Assembly (NCBI GenBank): GCA_003550305.1
Contig: QKYT01000124.1
Span: forward strand, 83,063 to 123,873
DNA: 40,811 nt
DNA from: Glomus cerebriforme
Lineage: Eukaryota; Glomeromycota; Glomeromycetes; Glomerales; Glomeraceae
Direction: 5' to 3'
The notes under the pieces were generated by a model, which made no database searches, was not told the origin of the DNA, and worked only from the letters and a program-made list of their open reading frames with translations. Positions 10,713 to 21,635 of the stretch are shown one piece after another; the first letter of the stretch is position 1; every line of letters begins with the position of its first letter. The translations under genes and the position numbers were made by a program.

Positions 10713-11406
10713 ATGGAAGATGAAAAGAACGATACTCTTGAAGAAGTATCACAAGAACTTGCAAAGCATTTAAATGTATATGAAAATAATGATGAAGTCA
10801 TGAAGGACATTCATAATGGTATTGAGAATGTAACCGTTCAAATGGAAGATACTAAAAAATCTTTGGAACAGGTTAATATTATTTCTTAAGTATTTATATT
10901 GATTTATAGAAACTCAATTATTTGAATGAATTTAGGTTCGTTTTAATGCCGAAACGCGTTCAGAAATTGCATCGAAAGAACTTTATGAGGCCGCTCATTA
11001 TTTAGATGCATTATATGATAAGATTGACGCATTAGAAGTAATTGAATTACTTAATATTTTGATGATTTTTTTTTAGAAATAAAGTAACTTATTCTTTTTA
11101 TACATATTTTCTTTTCCTTTTGGATAGCGATTCATAAACATAGTCAAAGAAAACGTCAATGAAGTAACAGAACGCGTTGAAGCAGCAGAAGGATTTCTTA
11201 CGAATCCAATTAATCGAGTTTTAGATACAATAAAACTGGTACTCAATTTCTGATTTAACTTTTTATAAAAATAAGAGTGATTAGTTATTATATTCTAATT
11301 ATTACAGAATACAGCCAAATCGATTGACTCCGATGATCTGAGACTTCCGCCAATGAAACCTCTTAATATTTATCATACATCTGATTATTTTCCATCCAAC
11401 GAATAA
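10713..11406 (+). CDS. BLOC1S4: BLOC-1 complex subunit 4 (cappuccino-like)
   Basis: Model: exons 10713-10871, 10936-11037, 11128-11238, 11308-11406, giving 156 residues; all three introns are GT-AG and keep frame. The protein is largely helical. The middle (about residues 70-112) reads LYDKIDALERFINIVK, then a coiled coil VTERVEAAE, which matches the order in animal BLOC1S4 (RIDRLEAFVRMV, then QVTKAE). The extreme C terminus HTSDYFP matches the family's RTEDYFP end. BLOC-1 acts in endosomal sorting and biogenesis of lysosome-related organelles; in fungi it works as part of a BLOC-1/BORC-like complex on endosomes. The animal protein is about 60 residues longer at its N terminus, which is poorly conserved. 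The stop codon is one base from that of the convergent ADAT1 gene. Identification rests on motif order, so I am fairly but not fully sure. Confidence 0.82.
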
Positions 11407-11407
11407 T

Positions 11408-13484
11408 TTATTCCTCTCTTAAATTAAAACATTCATATATTTCGCTAGGACACTTTATCCATTGATTAAATTTTTGTTCTCTAAGTATCCTTTTAGCAGT
11501 TTGATAATCTTTACTCGCTAATTTGTACGTTCTATAAGTCTCATTATTTTGTGGTTCAATAAAATTTCTATTTATAATAGAATATAAATTATTATTAATC
11601 TAAATTTTTCTTTTAAATAATGAGCAGCGAATTTTTACCTTAAATTAAAAGGCACAAAATTTGCAGGGATCTGTTTTAGTAATGAATAAACCCTCTGAAA
11701 TAAACATAATTTTGTAACCGAGCATCTATTGAAATAAGGATTTTACGTAAATTGACTATTAAAAATATATCTATGTCACTGATGAGAAAAAAATGCATAC
11801 CGAGTTTTATATGAATATCCTCCAGTTTTCTTTGATTTAATCGCACCTTGTTTTCTTCCAGCCACAAGAACTTCCGGAGAATCCGCCCCTTTAAACCATA
11901 CTACGGCTTTAAATAAATTATAATTTAGGTTTAGGTAATATAATAAACCAAAAAAAAAGTAGTAAATATATATTTGTTTTTATTTTTAATATACCTGTAC
12001 TTGACGAGACCAAATTCTCATTGGGAAAGTGTGATGATAAATAAAATTTTGATCTTTCAAATTGTTCGTTTGTTTTGAAAATGATAGGTTTATGTAATGA
12101 ATATTCATTTGGAAGATCTTTAAAGTCATTAAAAAAAAGCAGATAATTAGGCTGACGATGCATAAATTATAAATTTTATTTTTATACATCATACCATTCA
12201 AATTTTCGATACGTCCATAGAAAGCACGGACCAAAGAATCTTGTGAGAACATATCACCAACGATGATAGAAGACAAGTAGATTGGAGAGATAAGTTCAGA
12301 TAATAGAGCAGATTGTAAACCAACGATATTCCATAGTGCTATTTTATCACTGTATATTGATTGTAAAAATAATTCAACTTTCTTATGGAATGAACATGAG
12401 AAGTGTAAACTTGATTAATCAACCTGCACGACATCGACAAAGTTGGTTCCGAATCAAATCTTCCTAAATCACACAATTTAATAAAATAATATAAGTCTCT
12501 TGGTAGAATTACAAGTTCACATAAAACAAGAACAAACCCGGTTTGGTTCTTAAGACTCCCAAAGAGTTATAATCAATCCTTCCTCTTCTAAACCCTTTCT
12601 TTCCATTCGCTACATAAACTTTATCACATATATTCAAATTTCTGTCATTTTCACGATCATCAATTTGTCTTGAAAGATGATCATAAGAATTCATATATAG
12701 TCCGTCTGATTGGTTTGAAGCTAAACTTGTTGTTGACGCATCACCACCTAATATAAATTTAATTATTATGTAGAATTAAATAAATGAAGACGCTTATATT
12801 GGATGCTTACAAGGAGCTTGGCTGATATACATATGAAAACTCAATTTATCCTTTAATAAAAATGGTTTATTTTCAATTAAATCCTGGGTCTCTATTTCAG
12901 CGTTAAAATTTTCATTAATCCGAAAATAACTTGATTCGGATTTTAAAGCTAATTCCAATTCATTCATAACAAATCTGAAATCACGATTAATTATCATGTG
13001 ATCCTAGAAGGCAAGAGAAATAAATTTTCATATCGATGTCTTACTTTACGAATCCTCGCCTAGCCAATACTTCGGCATGACTATCATGAATCAAATCTCC
13101 TGATTTACTAAGTTTACTTTGTGGAAGACATTTTAATCCGCTTCTAATAGATCATTTTAGTCAAGTAAGAAAGAAATTTATGATTGAAATATCGAAATTT
13201 ATATTTATTTACCCTAGTGAAATACATGTCAAATTATATTCTTCGGTATCTATAAAAATAATAATACTTTTATATCATTCATCGCATATATTATGGTTAT
13301 TTTTTTACTTTTTTTTTTTTTTTTTACCTGTTATATGACAAGCAATTATACCGGAAAGTACAGTCCATTCAAATTTATGCTGAATTCCTATGGGTTTATC
13401 AGAAGATTTTGATAATGATTTATATGTTCGATGACAAACTAAAGATAGTTCAGATACAAATCTTGGATCAGAGAAAAAGATCAT
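11408..13484 (-). CDS. TAD1: tRNA-specific adenosine deaminase 1 (Tad1/ADAT1)
   Basis: It converts adenosine 37 of eukaryotic tRNA-Ala to inosine. Exons on the minus strand: 13484-13328, 13249-13213, 13143-13045, 12974-12811, 12747-12538, 12463-12424, 12349-12195, 12117-11995, 11906-11801, 11725-11639, 11567-11408; 445 residues, all phases consistent. The zinc/catalytic set is complete: HAE in DSHAEVLARRGF, PCGDAS, and the second Cys in SMSCSDKIALWN. Other family landmarks are KFEWTVLSGI at the N terminus, FHMYISQAPCGD, FRRGRIDYNSL, LRTKPGR, PEVLVAGRKQG, and a C-terminal YKLASKDYQ. I chose ATG at 13484 because family members begin just before this point; an in-frame ATG at 13601 would add 39 residues and leave only 49 bp to the divergent RPN12 start. 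Exon 10, with unusual RCSVTKLCLF, is the least certain junction. Confidence 0.92.
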
Positions 13485-13650
13485 TGTTTCCAAAAAAAAA
13501 TCTAAATTACTTTTTAAGGATATATATAACAAATTCTCGTGATATAAGTTCAGATTAGGATTATGTAATTTCTCATTTGACTTACGACAGTCGACTATCA
13601 TCTCTGATTATTGATAGACGAACCTTTCATTAACCTTTTTTTTTTTAATA
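13485..13650. promoter_or_regulatory. shared promoter region of TAD1 and RPN12
   Basis: The two genes diverge from this 166-bp gap (49 bp if TAD1 uses its upstream ATG). A T run sits directly before the RPN12 start. I see no clear TATA box or PACE-like proteasome element. Confidence 0.45.
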
Positions 13651-14809
13651 ATGTCAAGTAGAATACAAGAAGCTTCAATACTCTATAACACCCTTAAGAA
13701 GGAATTTTATTCCCTAAATCCCGATTTAAAAAAATGTGGAGAATATCTTGCTAAACTTAAGGTTCTTACTAAAAAATTTGCTTTCATTAATGTTTTGAAG
13801 GAATTAAATGAATTTTTTTTCGACAGATTGCATTATCTGAAATGCAACTTTTGCTTCCCGAGGGAGATGTAAGGAACACAGAGGAACTTCTTGTTGCGCG
13901 TACGTAATGGATAGAAAGTTTATCTTGAGAATAATTCTATTATTAATTATAATATGATTAATTGTTTTATAGGTGATATTTTGGAAATTGGAGCTTACTG
14001 GAGTGTTCGAGTTAAGGATATACCATCATTTGAAAGATATATAGCACAATTAAACACTTATTACACTGATTATAGGTACATAAACAAAGAAATTCAATCT
14101 TTAATTAATTTTAATAACGATTTATCTCTTTTCTGATTTTATAGTTCTTTGCTTCAACCTTCACAAGCAATGTATCCGTTAACAGGATTAAATTTATTGA
14201 GATTATTATCACAAAATCGAATTGCAGAATTTCATACAGCATTAGAAAATATTGAACCAGAACAACTTTTAGAAAGTGTTTACATTAAACATCCAGTTCA
14301 TTTGGAACAATATTTAATGGAAGGTAGTTATAATAAAGTTTGGAATTCAAGAAATGAAGTGCCTGCACCCGAATACCTATTTTTCATTGATATTTTAATG
14401 GGCACTATCAGGTAACTTATAAATGATATTTACGTTAGAATGTGACGCAAGGTTATTTCATTATTTATGTTTTATATTTTATTATTTATAGGAGTGAAAT
14501 TGCTAGTTGCAGTGAGAAAGCTTATTCTTATTTACCATTGGCTGATGCTGCTACATTGTTATTTTTTAATAACAATACTAACGAACTTTTGAATTTTGCA
14601 AGTGAGGTAAGTAATTATTAATATAGCCCGATTCTATTTATTATATTTGCGTATTAACACATTATGTATTTTAGCGTGGGTGGAGTGTTAGTCAGGCTGA
14701 AATGAAAATTTATTTTACTACTAAAGATGATGATCATGTTGAAATACCTTCAGATATTATTATTAAACAAGCACTTAATTATGCTAGAGAATTAGAACAA
14801 ATTGTTTAA
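13651..14809 (+). CDS. RPN12: 26S proteasome regulatory subunit Rpn12 (PSMD8)
   Basis: It is a lid subunit of the 19S regulatory particle, the last to join and a checkpoint for lid-base assembly. Exons: 13651-13761, 13827-13899, 13973-14075, 14145-14411, 14492-14606, 14675-14809; 267 residues, phases consistent. The N-terminal helical repeat has [18 protein letters not shown]. Then come [10 protein letters not shown] and [12 protein letters not shown]. The PCI part has [40 protein letters not shown] and [17 protein letters not shown]. The end is YARELEQIV, as in PSMD8. Length equals the short form of the human protein. The first intron starts directly after KLK; reading through it gives a false 73-codon frame ending at 13872. 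The gene converges with the aprataxin-like gene, with 163 bp between stops. Confidence 0.97.
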
Positions 14810-14972
14810 TAATAACAATTATGGATTTTTTTTATAAAATTTTTATTATAATAAATTTAATTACGTTTAATACATATATTTCTGAACTTTTATTTTCCAA
14901 GTATTCATCAAAGACTATTATTACAACAAACAGTTAAATCATTTAGAACATTATTTTCAGATACATATACAT

Positions 14973-17133
14973 TTAACTTTCGTTCCAATGTTCCTCTAAA
15001 TGCTTTTTTAAATCCGGAATAAATTTTATAGATTTCGTATCACATAAATGACATTTTAACGGAGATTTCAATAAATTTTCATAATACTCTTTATTAAACT
15101 AAAAATTCCAAAAAAAATCAATTCAGTTTCATTTAATTTTTTAAAAAAGATACATAAAAATTACCTTAATTTCTCCTCGCTCTTCCAAAATCTTTTCAAT
15201 TTCTTCTGCATCTTTAAAAAATTCCGTTGTAAATGAATTCCAATGTTTCTTATGCTTCAACGAAGGTGAAATAAAATCTTGGGAAATCACATGCATATGG
15301 AGTTGCCTTTGATTCGAGTTTAATAAAAGTCATCACAAAAAAAAAAAAAAAATTATAAACTAAATGACGCAAAAAATATAATAATTACCTTAAACCTGGA
15401 ACAGCATGAAACCCCATACGAAAAAATAACTTGGGGTTTTCTTGCTTCATTCTAAAAAAAAACAAATTTACGTATTAGAAAATTAAAACACAATTTAACG
15501 CATAAAAAAAGACTGTCTAAATAACTTACTTTTCAATAACACACTGTCCTTTTTCCTTTAATGCTCTCACCAATTGTAGATCTTGTTTCTTCAATTCTTC
15601 AATATTATCAATATATTTTCGTGGTATTACTAATAAATGTTTTTTCGCTTTAGGATATTTGTCATATATAATGACCAGTTCATCATCATAATAATATACT
15701 TCGGATTTTGGGAATGTTTCAGGACTTTGACAATATGGCAATAAAACGTTAGTCCATCCTTTACCTCCCACTTTGGGAAGAATTCGCTTTGAAGATTCAG
15801 CAGAGGTTTTGAAAGAGGATTTGCTTGCAGATTTCATCAAAATATCAACTAATTTATAATTCATAAATAAATAGATAAGTAAAATTATACGCATATTAAA
15901 AATGCAATCTGTGAAATTCTATCTTACACGCAGAACCCTTTTCCTTTTTGGTTGTTATCGGCCGATATTCTTGTCCAATTTTTAACTCCCAAAACGCGTT
16001 CAACATAGAATGATATGTTTTTTTGAGTAATTCTTTTGCTTTTCCTAATGAAACTGGATCGGGTCTTGATGGATTCATATTTGGTGATACTACAAAAATG
16101 ATCTAAAAAAATATAATATGTTAATATTTGTTGAAGAGCTTATGTCAAATAAAATGAATTTATACTTAGAAGACCTGCTCGATGCCTTCATCTATATGTA
16201 AATCGGAATCTTTTGGAATTTGTACCGGATACGCTTCACCGACCTATAATCGAGAAATTTATAAATAAAAAGATTTTATAGTTAAAAAACTAGCATGTAT
16301 AAACGTTAATACTTTACTACACCAGGATTCGGATATAAACGTTTTAATTCTTCATGTAGTCTTGATCCAACAGCATCAAAAATTTGTTTGTTTAACTGAT
16401 TCGTGCCTGATACCAACAAAATATAACTAACCCATTTTTCTCACATTTTGTTTTGTAATTCAATCGATAAATAATTACCTGGCTTCATTCTCCACGTTGT
16501 TTCCGCGACAATAAACCTTTTCGAAACAGAAAAAATTATAATGTTTTTCATTTTAAAAGTATAAAATAGTTTAAATTGATATCTTACCTACACTCAATTC
16601 CAAAGTCACTCTTTAATTGCAATAGATTTCCATTTTTCGTTTGAAATTTGAAAGCATCCAAATCATCTTTAATCTCTTTCCATTTCTACAAAACAAATTT
16701 TATATGATTTATTTTGTTTGTTACAAATAAACAGAAATTTTAAAATTACCAATTCAAATGCATTTAAAACTTTCGAATCTTGTTCAATCATAACCAATTC
16801 AAAATCCAATCCTCTATGTAATCTCAAAAATTCTTTTATCACCTTTATTAAATATATCATTTATAAGTCAATATTATAAAGTAACATAATAAAATTTACT
16901 ATGTATATATGACAAACCTCACAACCAATATCCGCAGCAATATCTATTGGAAATTCAGCAAATTTTGTCGAAATAGATGGAAATCCGAGCCTAATAATTT
17001 GTTTTTTCTCATCCTATATTTGAAAAAGCGAAAAAAATATAAAAAAAAAAGCCTCGGATTTATTTAGAATTTAAAAATATATAACCACAAATTTCTTAAC
17101 TATTTTTCTTCGTTTTGAAGGGTTTGAAGTCAT
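14973..17133 (-). CDS. aprataxin-like protein: macro-like + HIT + C2HH zinc finger
   Basis: Exons on the minus strand: 17133-17086, 17013-16918, 16842-16750, 16685-16588, 16516-16479, 16406-16321, 16243-16175, 16102-15928, 15848-15530, 15451-15389, 15306-15165, 15098-14973; 450 residues. Residues 3-15 are basic (SNPSKRRKIVKK), a likely nuclear signal. Residues about 25-220 follow a macro-domain fold seen in plant aprataxin-like proteins: FPSIST, WRMKPG, then SPNMNPSRPD. Residues about 266-375 are an aprataxin HIT domain with YDKYPKAKKHLLVIPR and QLHMHVISQDF. The end has C-x2-C-x13-H-x3-H (CHLC ... HLEEH), aprataxin's DNA-binding finger. Aprataxin removes 5'-AMP left on DNA by failed ligation, so nuclear DNA repair is the probable job. 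The first His of the HIT triad is Gln, as in plant relatives. The plant proteins also carry an N-terminal P-loop kinase; none is seen here. Confidence 0.88.
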
Positions 17134-17303
17134 AATTGTTTTTGTTCATCATAATTGCCTCAGTTTAACCTGATAAGTTTGAGGATCATGATTGGCTGTC
17201 AACATCTGATATTGTCCCTATCATCTTCACGTGTCAATAAAAAATTTTTTATCAACCTTTTTGTCTTTATAATTTATAACCATTTTTTGAATTACAATAA
17301 GAC
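17134..17303. promoter_or_regulatory. shared promoter of the aprataxin-like gene and RPL28
   Basis: These 170 bp lie between two divergent starts. The stretch contains a CACGTG core (TCACGTGT at 17227-17234) and AT-rich DNA nearer RPL28. The CACGTG core is a bHLH-type binding site, but use here is inference. Confidence 0.45.
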
Positions 17304-18115
17304 ATGGTAAGTATTCCATTATTTTTTACATTTGATGATTGTAATTAAATAAAATGAAACAAGATAGTTTATAGATATATCATTAAGGAAAAGATTGAAA
17401 TAATGGATGGTCAAACAATTTATTGAAGGAAAAGAGAGAAATCTTACTCGTTCAAAAGAAATTATATCATCAATTATCTTCGTTAATGAATAAGTTAATG
17501 GAAATTGATTTATATCTATTTTTTATCTGGTATAGCCTTCAAGACTTAAGAAGAACAGAAAGAAACGTGGACATGTTTCCGCAGGACATGGTCGTATCGG
17601 TAGGTAAAAAAGTCTAGATTTTTTTTATATGAATCAATTTTGACATAATTTCTTTCTCTCATAGGTAAACACCGTAAACATCCGGGAGGACGTGGTCTTG
17701 CAGGTGGTCTACATCATCATCGTACCAATATGGATAAATATCATCCAGGGTATTTCGGTAAAGTTGGTATGAGACATTATCATTTGACTAAACAGCAGTA
17801 TCATTGCCCTATTGTCAATTTGGATAAATTATGGACTTTGGTATCTGAACAAACGAGAAAAAAATACGCTAATGTGAAAGACGTTGCACCCGTTATTGAT
17901 ACTTTAAGAGCTGTGAGTAAGAAAGAAAAAAGTTCGAAACTTTATAGATTATTTGTTAATTGATCTATTTATTTAAATGATTGCAGGGATATGGCAAGGT
18001 ATTAGGTAAAGGCAATTTACCTAACCAACCTGTTATTGTTAAAGCAAGATTTGTCTCTAGAAGAGCCGAAGAAAAAATAAAGAAAGCTGGAGGTGTTGTT
18101 CAATTAGTAGCATAA
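17304..18115 (+). CDS. RPL28: 60S ribosomal protein L28 / uL15 (human RPL27A)
   Basis: It is a core protein of the large ribosomal subunit. Exons: 17304-17306 (only the ATG), 17536-17599, 17665-17912, 17987-18115; 147 residues, against 148-149 in human and yeast. The sequence starts [20 protein letters not shown], then [28 protein letters not shown] and GMRHYHL, and ends AGGVVQLVA. These are diagnostic of uL15. The exon that holds only the start codon, followed by a 229-nt first intron, is typical of ribosomal protein genes. The conserved His-rich loop that is hydroxylated in animals is intact. Convergent with SEC72 downstream. Confidence 0.98.
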
Positions 18116-18665
18116 CATATTTGTTTGTTAAACTTGGTAAGAATATTATGTATTTATTTATTTATTTTATTTCTTTGTGAATTTTTCATTAATGAAAAAA
18201 AAAAATTTTTTTTTTCCTAGCATCTTTCTTTTTATAATTACTTATTTGATTTATCTTGTTCATTGATTAAATAAAAAAAAAGTCATTCAAAAAAATTTTT
18301 TTTTATTTGATGCAATATATTAATAATTTTAAATAATAAATGAATCATTAAAAATTAGATGCTAAGTTGATGTTCAATATTAGTTCTAGTCAAATATCAG
18401 ATATTTTGACGTGTCTACCAAATGAAGGTAAGATGTACGTCATCATATGATTATTTAAATTTATGATGGTTTATATTTTTTAAAACAGAAAATAGAATTA
18501 TATAAAAATGTTTTTAACCATGAGAATATCGGAAAGAATTCATGAGTAGACAACTTTAGGAATCTAATACAATGAATTATTTATTGCAAATTTCAAACAT
18601 ATGATAATTAAACTACTAAAATTATTCATTTTGTAATTTCAACTATATAGTAAATTTCGTATCTA
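18116..18665. other. 3' intergenic region between RPL28 and SEC72
   Basis: The two genes converge here. The stretch is AT-rich with A and T runs at 18195-18220 and 18276-18305, probably holding both poly(A) sites. No other gene is seen. Confidence 0.5.
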
Positions 18666-19259
18666 TTATTCTAAATCAGTCATACCAGCCAATTTTCTAG
18701 CTTCTTTAAGAGAATTAATAAAACTCTCATCTTTTGGTTCAAATTCTAATCCAATCTCAAAAGCATGTACAGCTTCTTCATATCTTTTCATACCCATCAA
18801 AGCTTTACCTTTTCTAAAATAGGCCTTAGAATAATCTGGCTTGATTCTAATACTCCATTCAGCATCAACATAAGCATTAACCCATTGTTCACAGCTAATA
18901 TATGCCGTACTTCTATTACTTAGACAAACCGAAACTTCTTGTTCCGTTAATTCGTGTGATTCCCAAAATGGTCTTTGAAACGCCAACTCTATGGCCGAAC
19001 TATATGATTTAATAGCTTCTGAATATTTTTGTGATTTAAAAGATTTGTTTCCATCCTCTTTAAGTTTAGTGATTTGTATAGAAAGATTTTGATTAAAATA
19101 GTTCGGTGGTGGAATGTTACCGTTTATTGGAATTAAACTTTTGTGTAAAGTGTTTAATGGTTTGAAATCGTAGTCACAATCTTTACATGTTTCAAGATGA
19201 TGTTGACGACAATAAACATTGTCTCCATCTGCGACTAAATCTAACACTCTATAACTCAT
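18666..19259 (-). CDS. SEC72: Sec72-like translocation protein (TPR)
   Basis: This is a single-exon gene of 197 residues. The N terminus (1-45) has paired Cys/His as in fungal Sec72: YCRQHHLETCKDCDYDF. Pro-rich NIPPPNYFNQ is followed by a TPR array at about 60-190: KLKEDGNKSFKSQKYSEAI, then AELAF-type helix with RPFWESHEL, LSNRSTAYI, AYVDAEWSIRIKPDYSKAYF, RKGKALMGMKRYEEAV. Fungal Sec72 sits in the Sec62/63 complex and docks cytosolic Hsp70 carrying post-translational ER substrates. No membrane segment is visible, which fits. A generic TPR co-chaperone is the alternative, but the Cys/His head and the layout favour Sec72. Confidence 0.82.
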   Translation of the reverse strand: MSYRVLDLVADGDNVYCRQHHLETCKDCDYDFKPLNTLHKSLIPINGNIPPPNYFNQNLSIQITKLKEDGNKSFKSQKYSEAIKSYSSAIELAFQRPFWESHELTEQEVSVCLSNRSTAYISCEQWVNAYVDAEWSIRIKPDYSKAYFRKGKALMGMKRYEEAVHAFEIGLEFEPKDESFINSLKEARKLAGMTDLE

Positions 19260-19623
19260 TTTGAATAAGAAAAAGAGTGGATTTAGGATGATTTATGAAC
19301 TAAAATGATTTCCGATCACTAAATCACGTGATTAAAATTATTCATACGCAAAAGTATCAACTTGACCCCCTTATTGTAAAATATATTATATTTGCCCAAT
19401 CCACCCTTAGTATCTGACCGACAAAATTTGATACCATAATTCCGATTTTAGATAGATGCAAGCAACATGACTATCACGTGATCACGATATACAGTATAAG
19501 AGTATAAGAAAATACAATACCAAGATAATCCAGTTACTTTATATTGATCAATAAATTTGAAAAAGTACAGGCTTTTCTTTTGTTTTTATTTAATTTTAAA
19601 TGAATGTTTGAATATATAAATAT
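19260..19623. promoter_or_regulatory. upstream region of SEC72 with two TCACGTGA palindromes
   Basis: TCACGTGA occurs at 19324-19331 and again at 19474-19481, about 65 and 215 bp upstream of the SEC72 ATG (gene on the minus strand). This is the extended E-box bound by fungal bHLH factors such as Cbf1/Pho4/SREBP relatives. The 3' end of the transporter gene follows at 19624. Confidence 0.5.
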
Positions 19624-21278
19624 TTAACCTTCAAAGAAATCCTCAAATAAACGTTTTATAGCATTAATGCTACCGATTACACACCCGAACAACCCTATAA
19701 GTATAACAAATGCGTTCCATGTCAACATCAACAACGACATTCTCTCCCAGCCAAATAATTTTAGGTAAAATAACACTGGCAATACAAATACAAAAAGACA
19801 AGTTGACATTGCACCCAACAAGGACATGATATCATCAAAGTAAGGTATGGTTACAGCAATTCCAACGGATAGTAAAATCAAAGATATACGAAACACAGCG
19901 CGTAATAAAAATTCAACTACTTTAGAGCGATGTTGGCGTGTAATTTTTAGGTATTTCTCTATATCAATCGCAAGTGATGTCATAAGGATAGGTATTGTGA
20001 GAAGCACATGAATGATAATTAAAACGGATGCAGATGTTAAAAGTAGTCCTGTAAAGGGAATGGAAAATTAAGTTCATTTATTAATATGACATTCCCAAAT
20101 TAACAAATTACATTAAATATTACCTTCGGGCAAAACTTTTAAAATCGGGTTTAATGTTTTATTTCCATAGACTAAATACCCAGAGAATGCGACGAGTGAA
20201 TACATAGCTGCGCATGTACATAATGCTGCAGTAATAACCCTATTCCAATGGCGTGGCTTTTGCATACTTTCTTCAATGTGCGGAAAAACGTTATTTCCTC
20301 CATAAGAAAATGAAATTGTGGCTAGAGAGATTGGAATTCCAGATAAATCTAATATTTTATGTGAAGGTGGATCTGGAGAATTGCGTACGTTGGACCAATC
20401 CGCAAAGGAAAGAATCACGATAGCAATAATACAAAACAAAGTGGCGAATGTGCCAAATATACTAAAAACCAAATTAAAATTATAATTGTAAAGATATATA
20501 TTTTAAAATAAATTCATTTCTTTGCATATTTGACTTTTTACCTTATACTCACAACCTCTTTTAATGTTTTTGTAAAAATGAATGGAACACCAACGAAAGC
20601 TGCACAAATACAAGTCCAAGCTGTAGTTCCCAAATAATAATGCTGCGCCAATTTGTCAAGATTTTCCGCAGCAAGGACAAGGTACAATACTGTCACACCA
20701 ATCAGAGTGATTTTATGAAAGAATTCAACTAGATATCTTCCAAAAGTTCCAAAGGCATGTTGTCCTATTTCTCCATATGATGACAAGCGGGATTTACTAA
20801 ATGAAAATGGTGAAAAAAATCGTGAGGAATCGGCGATTCTCGACGCGTCATTATAATGAACATACGTACCCGTTATAATAAAGGCATCTGATAATGATAA
20901 TACTTGTATATAGAGCTATAATCATTGACATTACGATAAGTCCTAAAGAAAGCCAGCCGCCTTTATTGATAGCTTCAGGTAATCCCAAAACTCCTGTTCC
21001 CGCCATCAGACAACTACCAATAATAAATCATTAAAATGATTATAAAATCATAAAATCACAATTCGATATCAATAAACATTCTCAAATCCAACTCACGTGA
21101 CATTTATATATGCACCAAAACTTGACCCTTTGGAATTATTAGGTCTGTCTCTATTTTGCAAGTCATTAATAAGACGCTCTTCATCGCCTATCAATGGAGC
21201 CTCTGAGTCAGAAGAAGACCTACTTGAACGAGTTGAACGAATCGAATCACTAAAAAACGAGTCATTTTCATCAGCCAT
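19624..21278 (-). CDS. AVT-type vacuolar amino acid transporter (AAAP family)
   Basis: Exons on the minus strand: 21278-21097, 21013-20870, 20796-20542, 20461-20124, 20048-19624; 447 residues, phases consistent. Residues 1-50 are a hydrophilic acidic/Ser-rich cytosolic tail with EAPLIGDEERL, which contains a dileucine-like vacuolar sorting motif. The membrane part starts SSFGAYINVTCLMAGTG and GVLGLPEAINKGGW, the conserved first helix of the AAAP/AVT family, and has about ten or eleven hydrophobic segments. The substrate helix region SYGGNNVFPHIEESM matches yeast Avt1 and plant AVT1 proteins. Probable role: amino acid/proton exchange at the vacuole. Direction and substrate cannot be read from sequence. 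Divergent from PRP6. Confidence 0.9.
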
Positions 21279-21635
21279 TATAATTTTTTTCTTTTTTTCT
21301 CTTTTTTTTTTTTAAAAAAAAGAAGATAATTGAAAAATTGATTGAATGGGTATGCTATTATTATTTTATAATATTTATAATATGCCCAAATTTTAGATGA
21401 CGTAAAAAAATTTTTTTTTATTTGGTTTTTTTTGTGCAGAACAATGGATTTTACACAAAGAATTATTTTTTAAAATGGTAAACACCTTATCTGTACATAT
21501 TTATGTAAATTATGTTACACATATATAGGATCGTGATTTTGCTGCAGCCTGCTAAAATTACACAAAAGATTGGTAAATTTGAGCGGCATATACATATACA
21601 ACTTCACAGTTTCTCTAATTTTGAAATAAATCGAA
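21279..21635. promoter_or_regulatory. divergent promoter of the AVT transporter and PRP6
   Basis: These 357 bp separate two divergent starts. Poly-A/T runs at 21285-21321 and 21408-21432 could be nucleosome-depleting elements. No specific site is recognised. Confidence 0.4.

Noticed and set aside
11676..12276. Several separate small minus-strand frames
   Set aside because: They are exons 7-9 of ADAT1 extended by read-through into introns; joined by splicing they form one conserved protein.
17307..17535. Box C/D snoRNA in the first RPL28 intron
   Set aside because: A TGATGAT near the 5' side resembles a C box, but no CTGA D box or closing stem is visible.
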